A stretch of 64,000 nucleotides of DNA, from NCBI GenBank assembly GCA_001972305.1, contig BDDD01000567.1, positions 310,001 to 374,000 of the forward strand, in the 5' to 3' direction. Shown in pieces: positions 41,420 through 51,056 of this stretch. The DNA comes from Cephalotus follicularis (Eukaryota > Streptophyta > Magnoliopsida > Oxalidales > Cephalotaceae). Made by a program: the position numbers and the translations under genes. Every line of letters begins with the position of its first letter. Positions within the stretch are counted from its first letter, which is position 1. Under the pieces are notes generated by a model. The model was not told where the DNA came from, searched no databases, and was given only the letters and a program-made list of their open reading frames with translations.

Positions 41420-42839
41420 TGTTTAGCATAAAAATGTGTTGTTTTTAATGTGTTATTTGTGATATTTTTATGTTTGGAATAGACTACTTTGGTTGTGTTA
41501 TATTGATTTTCAGGTACAAGTGCTAAATGACCAAAGTGCAAGAATACTACCCAAAAGTGTGCAAATTGGAGCTTGAAAGAGTAAAGATTGAAGAATTGCC
41601 AAATTCTGCAGAAAACATACAAAAAGCGTCGACGCCTTTCAATACACATCGATGTCTTTTCTGGGTTACAACAAAGAAGTCGACGTCTTTCTTTGAAAGT
41701 CGACGTCCTTTCTGGAAAATACAACAATCTTCAAAGAACTATGAACAAGACATCGACGTCTTTCACACAAGGGATCGACGTCTTTATGCCAATTCGACCT
41801 GTAACTTTTGAAGTAAAAGAAGTCGATGTCTTTCACCTAAGGAGTCGACGTCTTTCACTCGCATCTTAGCAAGTCGCGATTTTTACAAGAAGACATCGAC
41901 GCTTTTCAAAAGAAGTCGACGTCTTCCTCTGCAACAGAAATAGAAAGTTTAGATTTTTGCCATATTTTGTAACTAGGATTGCTTTTATTCCGTTTTTGAT
42001 CAACTTTGTAGTATATAAGCAATGTTATTTCGGCAAAGTAGTGTAAGTAGAGTAGTGTAGAGAGGTTGTAGAACCCTAATTTTTCTTTCATCAATTTAGT
42101 TTTTCTTCACAATGTTTAGGAGCTAAACTTTTCAAGGTTTTAGGGAAGAACAAGCCTAGATTGTTATTGTTTCAATTCCATCAATAAAAATCCTTGAATA
42201 TTTGATTTGTTCTTCAATATTTCCGCCTTTGCACACACTTTGTCTGTCTGATTAAAATCCACAAACATCTTGTCGGTGAAGCTAAAAGTTGGTGAATAAA
42301 TGGAGCGTAATTTAACGGAGTCTACTCATACAATTTGTCGCAACGAACACACTTCGTATAGATCTAGCATGTCTACTCATACGTCTTGCCGCCGATGTTG
42401 CCGTACTTCGTATAGACCTATCATGTCTACTCATACGTCTTGTCATCAACGTCGCACTCCGTATAGACCTAGCTCTCGTTGTTTATCAAGGTATGATCGT
42501 TCAACTCCATGGAATTGTTCAATACAATCTACGGTGAGTTTCTATACCCTAAAACCGTTTCTTTATTATATATTCTCTTTACTTTTATTCATTGCATGTT
42601 TTATTTCTTAGTATTTCAAATTCAACGCTTTTAATTTTCGAAGTTTTAATTTCTTGTTTTGTTTATTTATTTAATTTTGCATAATTAGGAGTAGTTTTCA
42701 ATAGTTTATTTCAAATTTGGTATACTTCGCTTAGGTTGGATAGATTATAACTAGTTTACGTTTCCCTGCGTTCGACCCGTTACTGCATGATCCGTGCACT
42801 TGCGGCTATAAATTTTAAAACATTCTAAATCAGTGAACA
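41420..42839 (+). repeat. 5' LTR of Athila-B
   Basis: TGTTTAGCAT...AATCAGTGAACA, 1420 bp. U3 array of about nine motifs (41626-41925: gaagtcgacgtc, acatcgacgtc), TATA box tatataag at 42012-42019 (about 90 bp later), AATAAA-type signal near 42182, then the small ORF and a donor-like acgGTGAGT at 42531-42539. Confidence 0.92.
42300..42611 (+). CDS. LTR small ORF, copy D: His/Cys tandem-repeat peptide
   Basis: Starts MERNLTESTHTIC. Three repeats, STHTICRNEHTSYRSSM, STHTSCRRCCRTSYRPIM and STHTSCHQRRTPYRPSS, then the tail RCLSRYDRSTP. The second unit is 18 residues against 17 in copies A-C: one extra codon, no frameshift. The frame runs on through the donor-like GTGAGT at 42534-42539 to a stop at 42609; if the donor is used, the exon would end at ...IQST. 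The surrounding LTR lies downstream of the likely poly(A) signal, so this is 5'-leader sequence. No known family recognised. Confidence 0.45.
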   Translation: MERNLTESTHTICRNEHTSYRSSMSTHTSCRRCCRTSYRPIMSTHTSCHQRRTPYRPSSRCLSRYDRSTPWNCSIQSTVSFYTLKPFLYYIFSLLLFIACFIS

Positions 42840-42845
42840 AGTTTT

Positions 42846-42862
42846 TGGCGCCGTTGCCGGGG
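42846..42862 (+). other. primer-binding site, tRNA-Asp type (Athila-B)
   Basis: TGGCGCCGTTGCCGGGG, complementary to the 3' end of plant tRNA-Asp (CCCCGGCAACGGCGCCA), six bases after the LTR end. Confidence 0.93.
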
Positions 42863-43191
42863 AAACGTTTAAAGTAGTTTAAATTTATTCGACTAATTCG
42901 TAGTATTTATTTTATTTTCTGTTTTAGTATTTTTCTAACATTTCTAATTTAGTTTAAATAGATTCAGCATAAACTTTAACAAATTTTCTAACGTAGATAA
43001 ATTAGGTTTCTTGCCTTGACCTTTGTGTTTCCGTTAGCTTAGTTTAATTAGGGAATTGCATAAGCTTTAACAACAAATTTTCATAAATATTGCATAAGCT
43101 TTAAACAAACCCTAATTTTTGCTTAGTTAATCCTCTGAATAAGTTTAGTTTCGTTTTTACCATTAGTTTAGGATTCCATTTAAGTTAGTTT

Positions 43192-44262
43192 ATGACCGAT
43201 TGGGTGCGTGGTCCAAATCATCGCTTAGAACGAATTAATCAACCAAGACCAATGGCGGACGCACGCCCAATTCAAACTCTTCGTGATAAATTCTACCCCA
43301 CTAGGACAGTGCAACCATCCAGTATCCTGTTGCCTGCACCTAACGGGACACTGATGAAAACAATGCATGGAATTTTCTTTTAGATTTGGGTGAGAGAACT
43401 AGGGAGTGGGAGTCCACTCAAGTTTCTGAGAGAGCATTACCAAATAAAGGGTGCGTTATAGAAGGAGCAGTTGCGCTCGAGGCACAGTTAGATAACCGCC
43501 TCAAGAGAATAGAGTCGTTGCTTAGGGGTTCAACACAAGTAAATCAAATCGATCAAAACACCCCTATGTGTTCTTGGTGCCAGTCCCCAAATCATGTTTT
43601 TGAAGAGTGCCAAAACTATATTGATAGCCAATATACTCCTGAGAATGTGTTTGCTATGAACCAATACAACCCGTATAGTAACACTTACAATCCGGGTTGG
43701 CGAAATCATCCAAACTTCTCATGGAGTCAAGGGCAAAACATGCGAGGACAATCTAGCTTTCCAGGGCAGCCTTCTAGCGTTGGTGCCCCGCGTCCACACT
43801 TTTTGGGACAACCTTCGAGCTTCCCTAGCCAGTCTGCACCACAACAGACATTCCCAAGGTTCTCCCAAAATTCAAACACTAATCGACCATCCTTCCCACC
43901 ACAAAATCAATTCTCAAATCAACAACCATCGGGCTTGCCAAACCAAAGGGATGACACATCTAGGATTTCGTCGTTAGAAAAGAGTGTAGAACTTCTTATG
44001 AGCACCATGATGACTAGTCAGCATAACATGGAGAAACAAATTTCACAACTAGCATCAGCTCTGCACGAAAGAGAGAAGGGAAAAATGCCCTCATAACCTG
44101 ACCCGAATCCTAGGACTGCCTTAAGCCATTCCGCTCAAATCCAACAACCGGTAAATCCGCAAAATTTAGCTTCCTCCTCGGGTCCATCAAAACAAGGTTT
44201 TGCCCTAAGGAGTGAAAATGAATAACATCCAACAGATCAAACAGAGAACGTGAGCGAGCAAA
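43192..44262 (+). pseudogene. gag: Athila-B gag without capsid region
   Basis: It begins MTDWVRGPNHRLERINQ and soon reaches LLPAPNGT, then jumps to LMKTMHGIFF and a stop (43381). By comparison with Athila-A (14330-14815) about 480 bp with the capsid block is absent. A long open stretch follows (43386-44096): LGERTREWESTQVSERALPNK, then the CCHC knuckle CSWCQSPNHVFEECQNY, then a Pro/Gln/Ser/Phe-rich linker and the block DDTSRISSLEKSVELLMST. A TAA at 44094 interrupts it, and the frame changes before 44263. Confidence 0.85.
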
Positions 44263-45954
44263 ATGGAGGAATCATTGGCGCAAGAAAATTTTCAAGAACC
44301 ATTGGTTGACCCATCCGTGCAACCAATGCAATTGAATGCACACGATGAATTAAGGAAGGAAGAAGAGGATAAAAAGAAGAAAAAACCGGTTGAGGAGCCA
44401 AAACGTTCATTTGACCCACCAGCGCCCTTTCCAAAAAGATTGCAAAACAAGAAAGCCCTAGCAATGGAGAAAATCATTGAAACATTTAAGCAAGTTCAAA
44501 TCAATATTCCATTGCTTGAAGCCATTGAACAGGTGCCCTCTTACGCAAAAGTCCTAAAAGACTTATGCATGAAAAAGAGGATCCTCCAGACCCCGAAAAA
44601 AGCTTTCTTGGCAGCCAACATTAGTGCATTGTTTTCGCAACCCACGATGCGAAAGTATAAAGATCCTGGCTGCCCAACAATCTCTTGTGTTATTGGAAAC
44701 ACGAAAACTGAGCATGCCTTGCTCGATTTAGGAGCAAGTGTGAACTTGTTGCCATCATCAGTTTATGAGAAGCTTGGATTGGGAGAGTTAAGACAACCAA
44801 CGATGACATTGTAATTAGCAGATAGGTCTGTGAAAGTGCCGCGAGGGAAAATCGAGGATGTGTTAATAAAGGTTGGAGAGTTTTTCTTTCCTGTCGACTT
44901 CGTCGTCTTAGACACCCAGCCTGTTGCAAACTTAAATGATCAAATTCCAGTTATCCTTGGTAGACCTTTCCTCGCTACAAGCAATGCGTTAATCAATTGT
45001 CGAAATGGTCTGATGAGATTAAGCTTCGGAATCACATCCGTAGACTTTAATTTTTTCCGATTGGGTAAGAATTCCGCTGATTTAGATGAATTGAATGCAA
45101 TCCATGCATTTCCCGATTATATAGAGACACACTTCGACATTGATTTTGATGGAAGTTTTAATGATTGCATGCGGGATTTAGAGGATGTCGATGGAGGTGA
45201 TTTCGTTGATGTGTTTAGCATGCAGCCATTAGAGCCAGTGGGCCCCTTGTCCACATCCTTGCCTAAACCATCAATTGAGGAGCCTCCGAAACTTGAACTC
45301 AAAGAATTGCCCTCTACATTGAAATACTCATTTCTAGGTGACAACCAAACTCTTCCTGTTATTATTTCATCTGATCTTACCCCCAGTCAGGAAGAGGAGG
45401 TTATAGACCTACTCAAAGAAAACAAAGAGACAATTGGTTGGACGATGGCTGACATCAAAGGAATTAGCCCTTCTATTTGCGAGCATCGCATAAATCTCAT
45501 AGAAGGATCCAAACCTTCCCGAGAACCTCAGCGAAGAGCAAATCCCTTGATGAAAGAAGCCATCCAAAAAGAAATCTTGAAATGGCTGGACAATGGGATC
45601 ATTTATCCCATTTCGGATAGTCAATGGGTTAGTCCAATCCACGTTGTTCCAAAGAAATCCGGAGTAATAGTAGTGCAATCCTCCACTGACGATTTACTTC
45701 CTACAAAAATCCAAACTGGATGGAGGGTGTGCATTGACTACCTTAAGTTGAATACAGCAACCTGGAAGGATCATTTTCCACTTCCGTTTATCGATCAAAT
45801 GCTTGATAGGTTGGCTGGTCATGAGTGTTATTGTTTTCTTGATGGGTACTCCGGATACAATCAAATTCTCATCGCTCCGCAAGATCAAGAGAAAAACACA
45901 TTCACATGCCGTTTGGCCTCTGCAATGCTCCCGCTACCTTCCAAAGGTGCATGA
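44263..45954 (+). pseudogene. pro: Athila-B protease and first part of RT
   Basis: One frame with a single stop at 44812 (TAA in place of Gln in LQLADRS). It holds the conserved VQINIPLLEAIEQVPSYAKV, then the protease ALLDLGASVNLLPSSVYEKLG, the flap-side IPVILGRPFLATSNALINC, a linker, and RT from PLMKEAIQKEILKWLDNG. RT reads GWRVCIDYLKLN (usually DYRKLN) and CYCFLDGYSGYNQI. The frame is lost at 45910, where 31 bp between two CATGCC repeats have been deleted, removing PFGTFAYRR from RT. Confidence 0.88.
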
Positions 45955-46990
45955 TGAGTATTTTCTCTGACATGGTGGAAGACTTTCTTGAAGTGTTTAT
46001 GGATGACTTTTCTGTGCACGGTTCCTCCTTTTCTCAATGCCTTCATCATCTAAAATTAGTACTCGAAAGAAGTCGAGAGAAGAATCTAGTGCTTAATTGG
46101 GAAAAGTGCAATTTCATGGTGAAGAAAGGGATCGTTCTTGGACATATAGTGTCCAAAGAAGGAATTCAAGTGCATAAAGTGAAAATTGAAGTCATCAAGC
46201 ATTTGCCTCCACCTCGTAATGTGAAAGATATCCGAGCATTCCTCGGACATGCTGGTTTTTATCGAAGGTTCATAAAGGATTTTAGCAAGGTTGCACGCCC
46301 CTTGACTTCGCTCCTTGCGAAGGATCAAGATTTTGTTTTCTCTGATGAGTGCCTTCTAGCATTTGACCGCTTAAAGAAGGAGCTCACTTCCGCTCCTATC
46401 ATTCAGGCACCCATTTGGACTGAGCCTTTTGAGATCATGTGCGACGCTTCCGATAGTGCCATTGGAGCTGTTCTCGGACAAAGAATGAATAAACTACCAC
46501 ACGTAATGCGCAATTGAATTACATGACGACTGAGAAGGAATTTTTAGCTGTAGTCTTTGCTCTTGAGAAATTTCGTTCATATCTTTTAGGATCCCATGTC
46601 ATCGTGTATACTGATCATGCTGCGATTCGGCATCTCATGAGTAAAAAGTATGCAAAAGCACGTCTTATCCGGTGGGTTCTACTTCTTCAAGAGTTTGACG
46701 TTGAAATTCGAGACAAGAAAGGAACTGAGAATTTGGTAGCCGACCATCTATCCCGACTTCCCAGTCCACCCGAGGTCCATGGCCAGATTAATGAGAGTTT
46801 TCCTGATGAGCACATTATGCATGTTACGAGCGAACCATGGTATGCAGACATAGTGAATTATCTTGTTACGGGAAGTGTACCCTCGGAATGGTCTGCTCAA
46901 GTGAGGCATCGGTTTTTGTCGCAAGTTAAACATTTTTATTGGGATGACCCTTATCTTTTTAAAGCATGTCCGGATTTGATTTTACGATGA
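45906..46990 (+). pseudogene. rt: Athila-B rest of RT and RNase H
   Basis: It continues in the new frame: MPFGLCNAPATFQRCMMS, catalytic FMDDFSV (45996-46016), GFYRRFIKDFSKVARPLT, then RNase H from PFEIMCDASDSAIGAVLGQ. About 29 bp are missing near 46505 compared with Athila-A (IIYYASRTLSD), causing another frame change. After it the text resumes: [47 protein letters not shown]. The stop at 46988 (TGA) is in the spacer before integrase. Confidence 0.88.
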
Positions 46991-48137
46991 TGTGTTCCTG
47001 ATCATGAGCATCGGTCGATTTTATCTTTTTGTCATGATCAAGCATGTGGTGGACATTTCTGGCCATCTAAAACAGCGGCTAAGGTTTTACACTGTTGTTT
47101 TTATTGGCCGATGATTTTTAAAGATGCATTTCAGTACTGTAAGGCTTGTGCTTCGTGTCAAGCTTTAGGCCGTGTGACGAAACGAAATATGATGCGTTTG
47201 ACACCAATTTTGACGGTCGAGATCTTTGAGGTATGGGGTATTGATTTTATGGGTCCATTTCCCAATTCGTTTGGGAACTTATACATCCTTCTAGCTGTTG
47301 ATTATGTTTCAAAGTGGATTGAGGCGATTCCTTGTCGAACAAATGACAAATCCGTCGTTGTTAAATTTCTCAAGGGGCATATTTTTTCTCGTTTTGGCAC
47401 CCCACGTGCCATTATAAGTTATAGAGGTACTCATTTTTGCAATCGTTCATTTGAAGCACTTATGAAAAGATATGGGATCACTCACAAGCTCGCCACACCA
47501 TATCATCCCCAAACAAGTGGGCAAGTTGAGGTATCTAATCGCCAAATCAAGTAAATTCTCGAAAAAACAGTCAACCCCAATAGAAAGGATTGGTCCATGC
47601 GTCTTGTGGATGCTTTATGGGCTTATCGAACCACTTTCAAAACTGATCTTGGGCAATCTCCTTATCATCTTGTTTATGGTAAAGCTTGTCATCTTCTTGT
47701 GGAATTAGAACATCATGCCTATTGGGCCATTAAGCGTTTAAATTTTGATCGTTCCGTCGCGGGTAGTCATCGAACGCTTCAATTATCAGAATTAGAAAAA
47801 ATTCAAAATGACGCGTATGACAATGCAAAGATTTCCAAAGAAAAGTCCAAGGCTTTTCATGATGCACGGATTTTGCGAAAAAAGTTTCGAAATAGGAGAC
47901 AAGGTTCTTTTATATAATTCATGTTTACATTTGTTTCCTGGAAAATTAAGGTCTCATTTGGATGGTCCATATATTGTTACAAATGTTTTCTCACATGGTG
48001 TTTTTGAGATATGTAAGCCAGGTACTGAAGATGTTTTCAAAGTAAATGGGCAACGATTGAAGAAATTTTTAGAGCTTCCGGCTGCGCCGCTGAAAGAGGC
48101 CATGAACTTGCATGAGCCTCTTTATGAGCCTCCATGA
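46991..48137 (+). pseudogene. int: Athila-B integrase, catalytic Asp replaced
   Basis: The HHCC zinc-binding region is readable ([27 protein letters not shown]). In the core the first Asp is in [13 protein letters not shown]. The second reads [11 protein letters not shown] instead of IISDRGTHFCN, so the catalytic Asp is Tyr. The Glu is in [13 protein letters not shown], followed directly by a stop (47552). The C-terminal domain continues ([33 protein letters not shown]) until an A-run near 47880 shifts the frame; the last part (NSCLHLFPGKLRSHLDGPYI, FEICKPGTEDVFKVNGQRLK) ends at 48135. Confidence 0.88.
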
Positions 48138-48961
48138 TCATATCCGGTAAACCCTACCCCTTTGTTCTTTATTTTATTTCATTGTTTCTTATATTTGTGT
48201 GATCATGCATGTTTCTTTTCTTTAGTTTGTTTTTAGTGCATTGAGGACAATGCAAGATTTAAGTATGGGGGGTTAGACCAAAGTTCATTTTAATTTTGAA
48301 AGTAGGAATAAGTGTTGATATGCTTAGAAACAATAGAAAAACCCCATAGGAGATAATAAAAATTTTGTTTTCAAGGAAAAGAAAAGGAATGCATCTCGAG
48401 GTAGGAATTTTGTGCGAAAATTTAAAATATTAAATGAATAAAAAAACCGATCTTTATATGTTTTCAAAGTTTCATAGGATTTTATGGAGGAGGAGGATAA
48501 GGAATTGATGTTCTTGCATATAAGTGTATATATATATATGTTCTTAAAAAAAAGAGAAAAATAAAAAATCGGTCTTAGTCTGAAGCCTATTTGGTTCGAG
48601 TAATTAAACCTGAGGGGTGTTCTACACCTAGTTCCTTAAAGCCAACTGGTTTGAGAGCAACTTGTCGAAAGCTCGCTACATGGACCTTATAGAAAGCTTA
48701 AAAGGCTAAGACCTATATAAAATATATCTAAATAAATTTACCTCTTTGAATTCCGTCTTAGTCTGTAGCCTATTTGATTCGAGTCATTAAACCTTAGGAG
48801 TGTTCTACACCTGGTTCCTTAAAGCCAACTGGTTTGAGACAACTGGTCGAAAGCTCACTACATGGATCCTATAGCAAAGCTAAAAAGACTAAGACATTGC
48901 ACGAATTTAAAAGATGGTAAAAGAAAGAAAAAGAAAAAAAAATGGATATATATATATATTT
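48138..48961 (+). other. Athila-B 3' untranslated region with internal duplication
   Basis: The stem TGCATTG-AGGA-CAATGCA (48237-48254) is followed by aagtatgggggg (48261-48272). The conserved 'gagtaattaaacct..gtgttctacacct..' block occurs twice (about 48590-48713 and 48767-48895). TA-repeats lie at 48529-48540 and 48947-48960. The LTR-proximal PPT and hairpin found in the other copies are missing, lost together with the start of the 3' LTR. Confidence 0.8.
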
Positions 48962-49629
48962 TCAATTCCATCAATACAAATCCTTGAATATTTGATTTGT
49001 TCTTCAATATTTCTGCCTTCGCACACACTTTGTCTGTCTGATTAAAATCCGCAAACATCTTGTCGGTGAAGCTGAAAGTTGGTGAATAAATGGAGCGTAA
49101 TTTAACGGAGTCTACTCATACGATTTGTCGCAACGAACACACTTCATATAGACCTAGCATGTCTACTCATACGTCTTGCCGCCGATGTTGCCGTACTTCG
49201 TATAGACCTATCATGTCTACTCATACGTCTTGTCATCACCGCCACACTCCGTATAAACCTAGATCTCGTTGTTTATCAAGGTATGATCGTTCAACTCCAT
49301 GAAATTGTTCAATACAATCCACGGTGAGTTTCTATACCCTAAAACCGTTTCTTTATTATATATTATCTTTACTTTTATTCATTGCATGTTTTATTTCTTA
49401 GTATTTCAAATTCAACGCTTTTAATTTTCGAAGTTTTAATTTCTTGTTTTGTTTATTTATTTAATTTTGCAAAATTAGGAGTAGTTTTCAATAGTTTATT
49501 TCAAATTTGGTATACTTCGCTTAGGTTGGATAGATTATATCTACTTTATGTTTCCCTACGTTCGACCCGTTACTGCATGATCCGTGCACTTGCGGCTATA
49601 AATTTTAAAACATTCTAAATCAGTGAACA
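48962..49629 (+). repeat. 3' LTR of Athila-B, lacking U3
   Basis: 668 bp matching 42172-42839 of the 5' LTR, beginning at 'ttcaattccatcaat' next to a TA-repeat. U3, the motif array, the TATA box and most of R are absent. The right end (CAGTGAACA) and the TSD are intact. Confidence 0.88.
49090..49302 (+). CDS. LTR small ORF, copy E: His/Cys tandem-repeat peptide
   Basis: 70 codons, MERNLTESTHTIC to DRSTP. Near-identical to copy D in the 5' LTR of the same element; ends at TGA where copy D has TGG. Donor-like acgGTGAGT follows at 49321-49329. Because this LTR has no U3 it has no promoter of its own. Confidence 0.4.
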   Translation: MERNLTESTHTICRNEHTSYRPSMSTHTSCRRCCRTSYRPIMSTHTSCHHRHTPYKPRSRCLSRYDRSTP

Positions 49630-49799
49630 GGGACACATGACTCGGTTTGTTTGTTCAGCTTATTATTAAGTGCTTCCGCAAATGTTTATGGAATCGACAT
49701 TTTAAATTTTAAGGTATTTTGTATGAGCTGGATAATATTATGTTGATTGTCTTTACCGCTTTAATGTTGTCTTAATGGGGAACGGGGTGTGACACAACG

Positions 49800-51056
49800 C
49801 CTTGCTTTTAAGCGTTGACACTTAACACTACAATTTGGATATTCAAGTCGACGTCAAACATCAACGCGTAGCGCATCAAACGCTTTCAACACCTAAGCGT
49901 CGACGCCTACGATCATAGCGTCGACGCTTACGACTCATCAAGCGACAAAAATAGCAGATATGGACAGTTTTAGCAAGTTGTAATTTTCCTTTTCTAGATT
50001 AATTAGGTTAGATCTTTTTTCGTTTCTTTTATGCATGATTGTAAAGTATAAATATACAAGCTAGGTCACAAAAACAAGTGTGCAAAGTTAGTGACGAGCT
50101 TTATTGCCACATTACTTCTTCAATTCAGTTTTTAGTTTATTTACAATGTTTAGTAGCTAAACTTTTAAGGTTTTTAGGGCAAGAACACGCCAATAGATTG
50201 TATTGCTTCAACTCCATTAATAAAAATCCTTGAAGTTTTGATTTATTCTTCAAATTTCTGCCTTCACACACACTTTGTCTGTCTGATTAAAATCCACAAA
50301 CATCTTGTCAGTGAATATGACAGTTGCTGAATAAATGGTTTTTAACGCAATCAATGGAGTCTACTCATACGGTTTGTCACGTCGAACCCACTCTGTATAG
50401 ACATAGCATGTCTACTCATATGATTTGTCACCGCTGCCACACTCCGTATGGACCTAGCATGACTACTCATACGATTTTTCATCACACTTCGTATCGACCT
50501 AGCTGCCGTTGGTTATCAAGGTTTGATCATTCAAGTAAGTGAGTTGTTCAATATAATCTATGGTGAGTTTCTATACCCTAAAACTGACTTTTTCTTGCAT
50601 ATTTCCTTCAGCTTTTTTCCTGTTTTGCTAGTTTATTAAATTGCATGCTTATTTCCTGTTAATTTTTAACTCAGTTTGTTTAACCGTCGATGCTTTTTTT
50701 TGATAGCGTCGACGCTTTTAGTGTTTTCCAGCTTACATCGACGCTTTCAGTCGACGCTTTGATTGCTTTTACGTTATAACCGTTGACGCCTTGATAGAAA
50801 GCGTCGATGCTTTCCTGTGTTTTAGTTATTCTCGTAGACGCCTTGACAAAGTGTCGACGCCTTTATTTGCTGGATTAATAAATTAGTTTATTTTGCTTGT
50901 GTAGGAGTAGATTTTAATAGTAAACCTTGATTTTGCATACTATGCCTAGGTTGAATAGATTAAAATTAATTTAACTTGATTTCTTAGTGTTTGACCCATT
51001 ACTACACAACCGTGCACTTGCGGTATAAATTTTAAAACATTCTAAATTCGTGAACA
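49800..51056 (+). repeat. Athila-A 3' LTR, final segment
   Basis: It resumes after solo LTR-2 with 'ccttgcttttaagcg', matching 12725 onward of the 5' LTR. It includes the end of the U3 array (to 49930), TATA box 50047-50054, small ORF copy B, the U5 array 50690-50866 and the terminus TTCGTGAACA at 51056. Confidence 0.88.
50354..50542 (+). CDS. LTR small ORF, copy B: His/Cys tandem-repeat peptide
   Basis: 62 codons: MESTHTVCHVEPTLYRHSM, then STHMICHRCHTPYGPSM, a shortened third unit, then CRWLSRFDHSSK and TGA. An upstream in-frame ATG lies at 50324 with no stop between. Two donor-like sites: caaGTAAGT overlapping the end, and atgGTGAGT at 50560-50568. It is open, like copy A in the 5' LTR of the same element. 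Confidence 0.4.
   Translation: MESTHTVCHVEPTLYRHSMSTHMICHRCHTPYGPSMTTHTIFHHTSYRPSCRWLSRFDHSSK

Larger units (their letters stand above)
41420..49629 (+). mobile_element. Athila-like element B, nested in solo LTR-2
   Basis: 8210 bp with a perfect TSD GGGAC (41415-41419, 49630-49634). 5' LTR 41420-42839, intact tRNA-Asp PBS, gag lacking its capsid region, protease-RT-RNase H-integrase with two small deletions and several stops, a 3' untranslated region, and a 3' LTR reduced to 668 bp. Better preserved than Athila-A, but not functional. Confidence 0.92.
39685..49794 (+). mobile_element. solo LTR-2, TGTAG-type, split by Athila-B
   Basis: TGTAGCGCCTG...ACGGGGTGTGACA. The TSD CAACG is perfect on both sides (39680-39684, 49795-49799). 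Without Athila-B it is about 1.9 kb (39685-41419 plus 49635-49794). It has no coding region. It contains a CAGTCGACTG/CAGCCGACTG array (39824-40412) and an imperfect ~97 bp tandem duplication (about 40727-40921). Confidence 0.9.
12279..51056 (+). mobile_element. Athila-like Ty3/gypsy element A, with nested insertions
   Basis: 5' LTR 12279-13960, decayed tRNA-Asp PBS, gag-pol 14170-~19575, 3' untranslated region, and a 3' LTR starting near 20775 and ending ...GTGAACA at 51056. The 3' LTR is interrupted by copia-3 (20800-39218) and by solo LTR-2 (39685-49794, TSD CAACG). Protease, RT and integrase order and sequence are Athila-like. All coding parts are broken by frameshifts and stops. No ORF3/env is present between pol and the LTR. 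Confidence 0.88.

Noticed and set aside
48947-48960. TA-repeat as a regulatory TATA box for the small ORF copy E
   Set aside because: A simple repeat at a deletion junction; the real TATA box in the full LTR lies in the missing part.
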